From the NCBI RefSeq assembly GCF_003992125.1, contig NZ_RQUY01000004.1, forward strand, positions 1 through 64,000: 64,000 bases of DNA, read 5' to 3'. The position numbers were made by a program, and so were the translations under genes. A model generated the notes under the pieces. It made no database searches. It saw nothing but the letters and a program-made list of their open reading frames with translations, and was not told the origin of the DNA. The DNA is from Veillonella caviae. GTDB lineage: Bacteria > Bacillota > Negativicutes > Veillonellales > Veillonellaceae. Position 1 is the stretch's first letter; each line of letters begins with the position of its first letter. Positions 44,720 to 53,408 of this stretch are shown in pieces.

Positions 44720-46188
44720 TATTCTACCTCCTGTGCTTGTGTAATAGCGGTTACCATAGATTGGGCCTTATAAATTGTTTCATTATATTCATTCTCAGGT
44801 ACACTATCTCGTACGATACCACCACCAGAGCGAACAAATACGCGGCCACCTTTATTCATAGCCATACGGATACCAATACATACGTCCATATTACCAGCAA
44901 AATCAATATAGCCCACTGCACCACCGTAAACACCACGAGGGCTTTTTTCTAATTCGTGTAAAATTTCCAATGCTCTAATCTTCGGTGCCCCCGACAAGGT
45001 GCCAGCTGGTAATGTAGCACCAATAGCATCTAAGGCATCACGGCCCTCTTGAATATGACCTGTTACAGTACTTGTAATATGGATTACATGAGAAAATCGT
45101 TGTAATTGATGAAGTGCGTCTACTTTCACAGAACCGAATGTAGAAATTTTACCTAAATCATTACGACCTAAATCGACGAGCATATTATGCTCTGCCAATT
45201 CCTTCTCATCAGTAATGAGTTTTTGCTCAATCGCCTTATCTTCAGCCTCTGTTTTCCCTCGTGGCATAGTGCCTGCAATAGGGAATGTATACAAGGTTCC
45301 ATCTGTAAGTTTCACCAATGTCTCTGGAGAAGCACCTGTCAATTCCACATCCCCACCAGATAGATAAAACATATATGGCGATGGGTTAATGGTACGAAGC
45401 ACACGATAGGCATTGAGCAAGCTCCCTTCAAACTGCGCTTCACGGCGATTGGATACAACGGCTTGGAAAATATCCCCTTCCTTGATGTAATGTTGGGTTT
45501 TCTTCACCACCGCTTCAAATTCATCCTTTGTAAACTCCGACGTAAACTCAGATTTCAATACCCCTCTTGGCACATCTGCTTCTTCCCCATATTTCACTAG
45601 GTCTGCTAATGCTTTCAATTCGATTTCCGCTTTGCGGTAATTTCTTTCAATATCATCGGTGCCAATATTGGCGATAAGATAAATTTTATTTTTATAATGA
45701 TCGAATGCAATGACCTTGTCAAAGAGCATCAAATCAACATCATTAACCATCGCCGCATCATCATCTGGCACGTGGAAATCGAGGGTAGGCTCAATATAGC
45801 GAATGTATTCACATGCAAAATAACCGACGAAACCACCGGTGAAAGTAGGCAATTCTTCGAGACGAGGACTCTTATATTGGTTCAAAATATTACGAATTTC
45901 CCCTGCTGGGTCAGAACATGGAAATGTACGCGTCACACTATCTTTGATAGTCATTTGATGATTTTTACAGAACAGCTCAATCTTAGGATCATATCCCAAG
46001 AAAGAATAGCGCCCCCAATGATTACTATTATCCGCACTTTCTAATAAATAAGTATGTCCAGACACTTGTTTCAACGCTTTAAGTACACTAATTGGTGTCC
46101 GCACATCGGACAAAATCTCCATATACACAGGCACAATATCGTAACCAGGTGCTATCGCTTTCACACGGTCAATACTTGGCTTCATCAT
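44719..46188 (-). CDS. trpE: Anthranilate synthase component I
   Basis: 489 residues. Chorismate-utilising domain with SPSPYMFYLSGGDVELTGASPE-like block (read as NPSPYMFYL, GASPETLVKL), PIAGTMPRGKT, HNMLVDLGRNDLGK and SGAPKIRA, GGAVGYIDF, IRSGGGIV-type ends. The N-terminal domain has the LLESAD tryptophan feedback motif. ATG 46188 follows GGAGG; an in-frame upstream start would read through that site. First gene of the operon, behind a Trp T-box. Confidence 0.96.
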   Translation of the reverse strand: MMKPSIDRVKAIAPGYDIVPVYMEILSDVRTPISVLKALKQVSGHTYLLESADNSNHWGRYSFLGYDPKIELFCKNHQMTIKDSVTRTFPCSDPAGEIRNILNQYKSPRLEELPTFTGGFVGYFACEYIRYIEPTLDFHVPDDDAAMVNDVDLMLFDKVIAFDHYKNKIYLIANIGTDDIERNYRKAEIELKALADLVKYGEEADVPRGVLKSEFTSEFTKDEFEAVVKKTQHYIKEGDIFQAVVSNRREAQFEGSLLNAYRVLRTINPSPYMFYLSGGDVELTGASPETLVKLTDGTLYTFPIAGTMPRGKTEAEDKAIEQKLITDEKELAEHNMLVDLGRNDLGKISTFGSVKVDALHQLQRFSHVIHITSTVTGHIQEGRDALDAIGATLPAGTLSGAPKIRALEILHELEKSPRGVYGGAVGYIDFAGNMDVCIGIRMAMNKGGRVFVRSGGGIVRDSVPENEYNETIYKAQSMVTAITQAQEVE

Positions 46189-46213
46189 AAGAACCTCCAT
46201 CTGGCATAGCCAA

Positions 46214-46553
46214 TAAAAAAACTCGCCCATGACAATCTAACGTCAAGGACGAGTTTACAGTTCTATATCATCGGACTAAGACCGATACGTTCTATAAATC
46301 GCGGTACCACCTTGTTTGAATGCAATGCATTCCCCTTTCGCAGGATACTAACATATCCCTCACGACTAACGCTCGTGTGACGTCGCACCATACTAGGAAT
46401 GATATATGTGAAAACTCATTCCGTTCCCTGCGCCCTCGGTGGTCCATTTAATAAGCTGCATACTACGGGTTCTCAGCTAATCCCGCTCTCTGTGAGTGCA
46501 TTTCCTATTTTTATCTCCACCTCATCGGTTTATGTAGGCGAGTATAAAATTAT
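46214..46553 (-). promoter_or_regulatory. T-box leader of the trp operon (Trp)
   Basis: The T-box AAGGTGGTACCGCG lies at about 46312-46299 on the minus strand, then a terminator with arms AAACTCG and CGAGTTT plus T-run (46254-46214). In the upstream stem I region, AAATGGACC holds a UGG codon followed by A at 46446-46444, the expected specifier for tryptophan. So the whole trp operon should respond to uncharged tRNA-Trp. Confidence 0.9.
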
Positions 46554-46559
46554 GATTCA

Positions 46560-46589
46560 ATTATACGTTTTCTATAGAATAAAAGTCAA
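46560..46589 (-). promoter_or_regulatory. trp operon promoter
   Basis: TTGACT (46584-46589) and TATAAT (46560-46565) on the minus strand with an 18-nt spacer, immediately upstream of the T-box leader. Confidence 0.75.
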
Positions 46590-46662
46590 CAACTGTTTTT
46601 TGATTATATAAAATAATTCATAATATGTTTGAAAGCCATAAACATCAAATTTAATAGAAGAG

Positions 46663-46710
46663 AAAACTTATGCAAAAACAGCATCGCGATGTTATATTTG
46701 CATAAGTTTT
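46663..46710. promoter_or_regulatory. Strong intergenic hairpin
   Basis: A perfect 14-bp stem (46663-46676 with 46697-46710) encloses a self-complementary GCATCGCGATG core, so nearly the whole 48 nt can pair. It lies between divergent trpE and the MFS gene, where no gene needs a terminator. It could be a terminator of antisense transcription, an operator or a small RNA. Confidence 0.5.
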
Positions 46711-46852
46711 GTTATTTTGAATGTAGTTTTTGCATTATTTTTATGCTTTCCAATGTCATTTTTGCATTAAAAAAAGGTATACTAATACTAAGGAGTTTAG
46801 TTATGTATATAAACGAACCATTGAACATACAATTTATGTAAAAGGAGCTCTT

Positions 46853-48031
46853 ATGGAAACTTGGAAACGAACGGTATATATAAGTTTAATCTGCGTTTTA
46901 TGTACCTCTTTTGGGGTCAGTCAATTGGCACCAATTCTACCTCTTTATTTTCATGATTTAGGAGTAGAAACACCAGAGGCCATGTCCCTATGGTCTGGTT
47001 TGGCTACGGGAATTACATTTCTCATCGTCTGTTTAGCCGCGCCGTTTTGGGGGCGATTAGCAGATCGGAGAGGTCGCAAAATCACATTAATTCGCTCTAG
47101 TTTCGGCATGGCGTTATGTAATATTTTAATTGCTTTTCAAACGACACCTGAAGGGGTGGTGTTCATCCGCCTCATTCAAGGTTTAGTAAGCGGGTTTTAC
47201 ACAGCCACCATCACCCTCATTGCATCAGAAACGCCATTTGAAAGAACGGGCTGGGCCCTTGGTATGTTGGCATCTGCCAATTTAGCAGGTTCCCTCATTG
47301 GACCTTTGCTAGGTGGCTATATTGCGGACACTGTAGGTATTCGCAATGATTTCATCCTCGTCGGCATCCTCATGGGAGTGGCTGGCATATTAGCAACCAT
47401 CTTTATCCACGAAAATTATCAACCAAAGCCAGATGTGGAAAAATTAACCATTGCCAAATTAAAAGAAAAAATCCCTGAATTTAACAGCATCATTGCATTA
47501 TGTGTAGCATCCTTCATATATGCAATTTGTATTATGTCATTACAACCTATCATTTCCGTATATATTAAAGGCATCGTACCTAGTAACACAGAAAATTTAG
47601 CATTCATCGCCGGCGCCGTATTCTCCGCCATGGGGATAGCTCAATTACTCAGCAGTTCACCACTGGGCAAATTAGTAGATAAAATCGGCCCCCGCAAAGT
47701 TCTTGTAGTATCACTAATTTATGTAGGAATACTTAACATACCACAAGCCTACGTAACAGACATTTACCAACTAGCAACCATTCGATTCCTCCAAGGATTC
47801 GGACTTGGCGGTATGCTCCCTGCATTAAACACCTATTTATCGTCTAAAACACCTCGTGAATTTACAGGACAAATATTCTCCTACAACCAATCTAGTCTCT
47901 TCTTCGGCTATTTCCTCGGCGCCATCGGTGGATCTAGCCTTATGGCGTGGTTAGGATTTACCACACTCTTCTGGGTCAGCGGTGGGTTATTTATACTTAC
48001 TGCACTTTGGATAGGATTGAAATTAAAATAG
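46853..48031 (+). CDS. MFS multidrug-type exporter
   Basis: 392 residues, 12 predicted membrane helices, major facilitator superfamily, DHA1/MdtG-like. Motif A GRLADRRGRK follows helix 2, the related GKLVDKIGPRK is in the second half, and helix 5 has the antiporter motif (ANLAGSLIGPLLGG). Proton-driven export of drugs or metabolites; substrate unknown. AAAAGGAG precedes ATG 46853; the 41 in-frame upstream codons look non-coding. Confidence 0.87.
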   Translation: METWKRTVYISLICVLCTSFGVSQLAPILPLYFHDLGVETPEAMSLWSGLATGITFLIVCLAAPFWGRLADRRGRKITLIRSSFGMALCNILIAFQTTPEGVVFIRLIQGLVSGFYTATITLIASETPFERTGWALGMLASANLAGSLIGPLLGGYIADTVGIRNDFILVGILMGVAGILATIFIHENYQPKPDVEKLTIAKLKEKIPEFNSIIALCVASFIYAICIMSLQPIISVYIKGIVPSNTENLAFIAGAVFSAMGIAQLLSSSPLGKLVDKIGPRKVLVVSLIYVGILNIPQAYVTDIYQLATIRFLQGFGLGGMLPALNTYLSSKTPREFTGQIFSYNQSSLFFGYFLGAIGGSSLMAWLGFTTLFWVSGGLFILTALWIGLKLK

Positions 48032-48357
48032 TCCGTCCTTAAGAAAAAAGAGATGATGTTCTCTCTAGGCCTCGGCTGGCCCCTTCTGACGGACTGCCGA
48101 GGCGAAATGTAAAAAAAGAACTTTATATCTCTCGTAGCCGAGCTTTGGCCCCTTCTGATGGACTGCCGAGGCGAAATGTAAAAAAAGAACTTTATATCTC
48201 TCGCAGCCGAGCTTTGGCCCCTTCTGATGGGCTGCCGAGGCGAAATGTAAAAAAAAGAACTTTATATCTCTCGTAGCCGAGCTTTGGCCCCCGAACGGGA
48301 ATCAGGCCAGCCGAGGCCTAGAGAGATATAAAGTTCTTTTATTATTTCCGACTCATA
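48032..48357. repeat. Structured 69-bp tandem repeat block between convergent genes
   Basis: Three head-to-tail units start (at GGCCCC) at 48078, 48147 and 48216, of 69, 69 and 70 nt, almost identical. They are bounded by a perfect 21-bp inverted repeat (48061-48081 with 48305-48325). The right end (48310-48340) also reads as the reverse complement of the AAAAGAACTTTATATCTCTC segment inside every unit, so each unit can pair with the end. The block fills the space between the MFS gene and an EamA gene. Confidence 0.9.
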
Positions 48358-49290
48358 CTATTTCCGACTCAAATGCGCCATTACTTCTCTTTTTAGTTTC
48401 CGCTGTTTTTCATAGGCAATGATAAATACTGTTGTAAGGATGAGTATCATACCAAAAATGCCAAGGAGGGTAAATTCATTGCCCAATAGAGCCCATCCGA
48501 AGAGGGCCGCTGAGATAGGTTCTAAGGATGACAAAATAGATCCTTGTACAGCACCGATACGGCGCACGCCTTCGATATAAACGTTAAAAGAAACGACTGT
48601 TCCTAAGATGATGACTGTAAATAAGCCGAGCCATGTCATGCCGTCCCAGATAGCGTGGGACTCAAAATTATGGAATATCCCTACAGCCATGATACCGCAG
48701 AGAAACATAGCAAAACCAACGATGGACATGGCGCTATATTTCTTCAATAGTTCTATGGGTTGCAAGGAATACACACAGATACCTGCCGCAGATAACAGCC
48801 CCCATAACAATGCGTAGGCATTAAAATTAGAGAAATCTAGACCTTCTTGCAAGACCATACACACCGTGCCAGCCATAGCAAGAATGATACTGAGCACTTC
48901 GCCGATACTAGGGATTTTAAAATAGCGCACAAATAAATAAACAATGAGCATAGTCGGTGCTACGTATTGCAATACAGTGGCTACCCCAACACCAGATAAC
49001 ATGATGGCTTGGAAATAGGTATATTGAGCCATGGCGATACCAAATATGCCAAATACGAGCAATTTGCCGAAATCCTTGGCATTTTTGAACACGTTGAAAA
49101 TGTTACTTCCATCTTTCACATAAGCTAACAAAATGGTCAACGCACCAGCCACGAGCAACCGCACCTCTAATAACCATTCGATATTGATATGTTTTGCATT
49201 CTCTAAAAACTGTACTGCCGTTCCTGAAAGTCCCCACAATAGGGCTCCAAGGATGGCGAGCCCCATGCCAATCCACTGTTTCTCCTCCAT
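48358..49290 (-). CDS. EamA-family (DMT) transporter
   Basis: 310 residues, ten membrane helices in two EamA repeats (about 7-150 and 155-300). Repeat blocks AILGALLWGLSGTAVQFL near the start, and GSILSSLEPISAALFGWALLG in the second half, are the family's hallmark. Exporters of amino acids or metabolites; substrate unknown. A close paralogue follows upstream at 49419-50318, with which it shares sequence throughout, so one is a duplication product. It has its own start with AGGGAGGG upstream. Confidence 0.88.
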   Translation of the reverse strand: MEEKQWIGMGLAILGALLWGLSGTAVQFLENAKHINIEWLLEVRLLVAGALTILLAYVKDGSNIFNVFKNAKDFGKLLVFGIFGIAMAQYTYFQAIMLSGVGVATVLQYVAPTMLIVYLFVRYFKIPSIGEVLSIILAMAGTVCMVLQEGLDFSNFNAYALLWGLLSAAGICVYSLQPIELLKKYSAMSIVGFAMFLCGIMAVGIFHNFESHAIWDGMTWLGLFTVIILGTVVSFNVYIEGVRRIGAVQGSILSSLEPISAALFGWALLGNEFTLLGIFGMILILTTVFIIAYEKQRKLKREVMAHLSRK

Positions 49291-49370
49291 CTATAATCCC
49301 TCCCTATACCTCAAATAATACATTCATCTTAACAAAGGATATGTAACTTAGCAATACTAATGGACATAGT

Positions 49371-49410
49371 AAAAGGACATCACTTTCCTATCTAGAAGTG
49401 ATGTCCTTTT
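49371..49410 (-). terminator. Terminator after the second EamA gene
   Basis: A perfect 15-bp stem (49371-49385 with 49396-49410) with A/T ends, 8 nt past the stop codon at 49419. Confidence 0.78.
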
Positions 49411-49418
49411 CACATATA

Positions 49419-50318
49419 TTAATCACTATTTCGTTTCTCTAAAGACGTAATAATAACAGTGCCAATAATCATAGCCATGCCAATAATACCGAGCAGACTA
49501 AATTGATTATCTAACAAAGCCCATCCGAAAAATGCTGCCGATATGGGTTCTACCGATGAAAGTATGGATCCAGACACAGCGCCAATACGCTTAACACCTT
49601 CTAAATAGGCATTGAATGATACAATGGTTCCGAGGAATACTACATTGAAGCAACCAATCATAGTCCAAACATCCCATTCAGCATACGAATGAGGCTGCTG
49701 GAATAACAAGCCAGCCATGATTCCACTAATAAGCATCCCCCACCCCACCATGGGTACAGTCCCATAAGTAGCTAGTAAACGTACAGGGGAAACGCTATAT
49801 ACAGCTACACCTACGGCCGACAATAATCCCCAAAACAGCACATCAGAACGGAAGCTTTCAACAGAAAAACTATCATTTCCCATCAGACAAATCGTGCCTG
49901 CCAAGGCAAGAATTACGGAAATGAGTTCTCCTCTAGTAGGGCGTTTGCCGTAACGGAGCAGCAAGTAGATGATAATCATGGACGGCGCCAAGTATTGTAG
50001 CACCGTAGCGATGCCGGCTCCAGCGATAACAATGGAGCGGAAATAGGTATACTGACATAACGCCATACCGAATACACCGAATATAACGAGGCTTATCGTA
50101 TCACGCCAATTACGGAATACATCGAAAATAGAATTACCTTGACGAAACCATGCATAGAGGACGGTCAACAATCCAGCCGTAGTGAGGCGCATGGTGATGA
50201 GCCATTCTAAATTCATATGTCGATAATTACCTATGAATTGCACCGACGTACCAGAAACGCCCCACAACGTAGCGCCTAACAAGGTTAACGCAATGCCAAT
50301 CCATTCATAGCGGGTCAT
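49419..50318 (-). CDS. EamA-family (DMT) transporter
   Basis: 299 residues, ten membrane helices, paralogue of the gene downstream: shared blocks include ATLWGVSGTSVQFIGN, the YTYFRSIVIAGAGIATVLQYLAPSM-type stretch (shown in part) and GSILSSVEPISAAFFGWALL. AAGGAGG precedes ATG 50318; the longer frame reads through the site. A terminator separates the pair, so they are independent transcripts. Confidence 0.88.
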   Translation of the reverse strand: MTRYEWIGIALTLLGATLWGVSGTSVQFIGNYRHMNLEWLITMRLTTAGLLTVLYAWFRQGNSIFDVFRNWRDTISLVIFGVFGMALCQYTYFRSIVIAGAGIATVLQYLAPSMIIIYLLLRYGKRPTRGELISVILALAGTICLMGNDSFSVESFRSDVLFWGLLSAVGVAVYSVSPVRLLATYGTVPMVGWGMLISGIMAGLLFQQPHSYAEWDVWTMIGCFNVVFLGTIVSFNAYLEGVKRIGAVSGSILSSVEPISAAFFGWALLDNQFSLLGIIGMAMIIGTVIITSLEKRNSD

Positions 50319-50410
50319 AGAACGCCTCCTTACGCTTCTCAATCTAATAATGTAGTCTAATTCGATACGAACAATACATATCTAATATAATCGACACATA
50401 GTTTAGTACA

Positions 50411-50884
50411 TTACTCATGTAACAAAGACACGTGCACCTTTACAACAACCTTACGAATAGAGATTGGTTCATGAACAGCCAGTAATGGACGATGAATATC
50501 AGACGGGAAAAACACCGTATAATAACCTTCTGGGCAATGAATCACACCTTCATCATGTGCTTCATTTGGATAGAAATAACAATCTCGTTCTGGATAGGAT
50601 TCGATAGGTGCTACTAAACCACGGTCTACAAAGAACCCCATATTCTCCTCGCCGCACACCATGAATTGAATATCGATATATTCCTTATGAGACTCTGGTT
50701 TTGTAGCGGAAAACTCTTTTGTTTGCACATCATCGACATTGGCGTACATCAAAGAACCTTCTATTTCATGACGCCCACCAGGTAAAGATGCTAAATCTGT
50801 ATGTTTAAGAAAATCTAAGGCCCGCACGATGGCCGCAGGGTAGCCCATTTTTGTGTAGTCTGCATAAATAGAAGAGAAAAACAT
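50411..50884 (-). CDS. YhcH/YjgK/YiaL-family protein
   Basis: 157 residues of the DUF386 beta-sandwich (cupin-like) family. Visible: YAAIVRALDFLKHTDLA-like start (FLKHTDLASLPGGRHEIEG), SHKEYIDIQFMVCGEE and the C-terminal PSDIHRPLLA (metal His) with VRKVVVKV. Relatives act in sialic-acid or other sugar-acid catabolism; the reaction here is unproven. ATG 50884 follows GAAAGG; the upstream TTG is unlikely. No sugar genes lie nearby. Confidence 0.87.
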   Translation of the reverse strand: MFFSSIYADYTKMGYPAAIVRALDFLKHTDLASLPGGRHEIEGSLMYANVDDVQTKEFSATKPESHKEYIDIQFMVCGEENMGFFVDRGLVAPIESYPERDCYFYPNEAHDEGVIHCPEGYYTVFFPSDIHRPLLAVHEPISIRKVVVKVHVSLLHE

Positions 50885-50932
50885 CTTAACCAACCTTTCG
50901 TAAAAGTAACTTTTCTTAATTATAGCACAAGA

Positions 50933-50965
50933 AAAACCTCCGTACGCTACATATACGGAGGTTTT
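50933..50965 (-). terminator. Terminator of the EF-G-like gene
   Basis: A perfect 12-bp stem (50933-50944 with 50954-50965) around a 9-nt loop, ending in T residues on the minus strand, between the EF-G-like stop and the next start. Confidence 0.75.
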
Positions 50966-51071
50966 GTAAAATACTATTCAGTTTTATGACGTAATGTCAA
51001 TTGTTATGCTATATTCGATTAGATTCAGTTGTGATTACTTTTTACACATGGATACCGCATTGGTTCTTACA

Positions 51072-53141
51072 TTATTCATCAGATTCCTTATAAGCCGCGA
51101 TAATTGCATCTGCCTCTTTGTGAGGAACCTCTTCATAACTGTAGAACTGGCGATTAAATACGCCTTGTCCTTGTGTAATAGAGCGCAAAACAGTTACATA
51201 ATCTGACATTTCTGCCAATGGTACTTGTGCCTTTACAACGGATATACCAGGTCGTTCACTTTGTTCCATGCCTAATACGCGACCTCTTCGACTATTAAGA
51301 TCCCCCATAATGTCACCCATGCAAGCGTCAGGAGCAAACACGTTGACTTCATAAATAGGTTCTAATAGGATTGGTTTCGCCTTCGGAATTACATCCTTGA
51401 TAGCTTGTGACGTAGCCACTTTGAAAGCTAGCTCTGAAGAATCTACCGTATGATACGATCCATCCAAGAGTGTCACCTGCACACCAATCATAGGATATCC
51501 TGCAATTAAGCCTTTTTCTAGGGTTTCTTTGGCACCCTTCTCCACTGCTGGAATATATTGCCGCGGTACAGCACCGCCAAAAATTTTGTCTACAAAAGCA
51601 AACTCTTCCCCATCATATAATGGATCAACTTGAATTTTAACGTGACCATATTGACCATGCCCGCCACTTTGTTTTTTATATTTTGATTCTGTTTCTGCAG
51701 AACCTTTTATGGTCTCACGGTATGGAATGTATGGTTTCACCAATTTCACTTGTACACCGTATTTACGGTCCATCTTGCTTAAGATATGTTCCAAATGAAC
51801 TTCGCCCATACATTCAATTTGCAATTGGCGAGCCTCTGGATTTTTTACCACTACACAAGTTGGGTCTTCTTCGGCTATTTTAAATACAGCAGTAGCTATT
51901 TTCTCCTCCTCACCTTTTTTCACTGGTTCCATAGCCACAGTGTAGAGAGGTTGAGGGAAACGAATAGCATCATATTTCACCTTAAAATCAAGCGATGTCA
52001 AGGTATCACCGGTTTTCGCATTTGGCAATTTCGGTATCACTACGATATCGCCAGCCTTTGCAACGGATACAGGAATTTGTTGCTTCCCTATGAGGGTAAC
52101 CATCTTAGTCCATTTTTCCTCGGCCCCTTGATTTACATCAAATAACTTATCACCTTCTTTGAGTTCACCAGAGAAGATACGTACAAAACTTTGTTTGCCT
52201 GCGAATGGGTCAAGCAGTGTTTTAAATACGAATGCTGTTAACGGTTTATCAACATGTACTACACATTGATCACCACTGACTGCCTCTGTGGCCGTCATCA
52301 CCTTTTTAGTAGCATCTGGCATGTAACGAATCATTCGATCTAACACTTGATCAAGCCCAATACGAGAAGTAGCACTGCCACACATGATTGGGCACACACG
52401 GCCAGTAATCATCCCTTCGCGTAGACCTTGGCGAATTTCTTCTAATGAAAGCTCTTCGCCTTCTAAATATTTCTCCAACAATTCATCGCTACCTTCAGCC
52501 GCAGCCTCTACGGTTAATTCCCGTATTTCTTGAGCCTTTTCCACAAGATGAGCTGGTACAGCGACCTCTGTTGGTTGGCCGTCCTTATATATAAACGCAG
52601 TCATTTTAGCTACGTCTATAACACCTTCAAAACTTTCACCATCACCAATAGGAATTTGCAATGGCATGATGGCCTTGCCAAATAATTCGCGCATCCGTTC
52701 AATGGTACCGAAAAAATCGGCGCCAGGAACATCCATTTTATTAATGAAAGCCATGCGCGGCATTTGCAATTCCACAGCGTAATCCCAAGCTCGTATCGTA
52801 TCTGTTTCTACACCAGATGTGGCGGACAATACCATGAGCATGCCATCACAAGCACGCAATGCAGCCCTCACCTCTCCGTGAAACTCGTTGTAACCTGGAG
52901 TATCGATAAAATTGACTTTATGGTCTTTCCATTCACAAGGCGCCATCCCCAATTGGATAGTCACATTCCGTTTAATTTCCTCCGGTTCAAAATCCATAAT
53001 ATGTTTATTATCTTGACCACGGCCAACAAAATCGACGGCACCAGAGGTTAATAACAACGATTCAACGAGTGCCGTTTTGCCTGCCCCATCATGGGACACA
53101 ACAGCTACATTACGAATTTGGTTACTGCTATACTCTTTCAT
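51072..53141 (-). CDS. Elongation factor G-like GTPase (EF-G paralogue)
   Basis: 689 residues, all EF-G domains in order: G domain (about 1-270), domain II, III, IV (SGGHGQYGHVKIQ) and V. The G motifs differ from standard EF-G: G1 reads SHDGAGKTAL rather than the usual HIDAGKTTT, G2 is NVTIQL rather than GITI, while DTPGYNEF and NKMD are normal. This pattern is typical of the stand-alone EF-G-like group whose role is poorly known. It is not next to rps12/rps7/tuf, so it is not the housekeeping fusA. GGAGG precedes ATG 53141. Confidence 0.88.
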   Translation of the reverse strand: MKEYSSNQIRNVAVVSHDGAGKTALVESLLLTSGAVDFVGRGQDNKHIMDFEPEEIKRNVTIQLGMAPCEWKDHKVNFIDTPGYNEFHGEVRAALRACDGMLMVLSATSGVETDTIRAWDYAVELQMPRMAFINKMDVPGADFFGTIERMRELFGKAIMPLQIPIGDGESFEGVIDVAKMTAFIYKDGQPTEVAVPAHLVEKAQEIRELTVEAAAEGSDELLEKYLEGEELSLEEIRQGLREGMITGRVCPIMCGSATSRIGLDQVLDRMIRYMPDATKKVMTATEAVSGDQCVVHVDKPLTAFVFKTLLDPFAGKQSFVRIFSGELKEGDKLFDVNQGAEEKWTKMVTLIGKQQIPVSVAKAGDIVVIPKLPNAKTGDTLTSLDFKVKYDAIRFPQPLYTVAMEPVKKGEEEKIATAVFKIAEEDPTCVVVKNPEARQLQIECMGEVHLEHILSKMDRKYGVQVKLVKPYIPYRETIKGSAETESKYKKQSGGHGQYGHVKIQVDPLYDGEEFAFVDKIFGGAVPRQYIPAVEKGAKETLEKGLIAGYPMIGVQVTLLDGSYHTVDSSELAFKVATSQAIKDVIPKAKPILLEPIYEVNVFAPDACMGDIMGDLNSRRGRVLGMEQSERPGISVVKAQVPLAEMSDYVTVLRSITQGQGVFNRQFYSYEEVPHKEADAIIAAYKESDE

Positions 53142-53278
53142 CGGAATCGCCTCCTTACAAGAAATTTATGCTCTTGTTATAAGGTTTCGACGTGTGGGGG
53201 TAAAAGTCCTCTTTAACAATAAAAATATTTTCTAAAATCGAACTTCAATAATTAATTTCATATAACTTTTATGCCAAA

Positions 53279-53323
53279 AATAAATGTTGGAGCCACACCA
53301 CAGGTGTCACCCCAACATTTATT
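53279..53323 (-). terminator. hydE terminator
   Basis: A perfect 12-bp stem AATAAATGTTGG / CCAACATTTATT encloses a second small inverted repeat (ACACC/GGTGT). It lies about 90 nt after the hydE stop and continues in a T-rich minus-strand tail. Confidence 0.7.
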
Positions 53324-53408
53324 ATAACCCCGTTTTATACACCAAAAGCTTAACTACCATCTAGTCAATATCCCCGTAAGTGTATAACGGAATTTTATTC
53401 ATATGCAG

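Noticed and set aside
46730-46852. Extended N-terminus of the MFS gene
   Set aside because: The 41 extra codons are not hydrophobic or family-like, and a strong AAAAGGAG site precedes the ATG at 46853.
48061-48340. CRISPR array
   Set aside because: The repeats are contiguous 69-70-bp units with no unique spacers and with flanking inverted repeats, unlike CRISPR.
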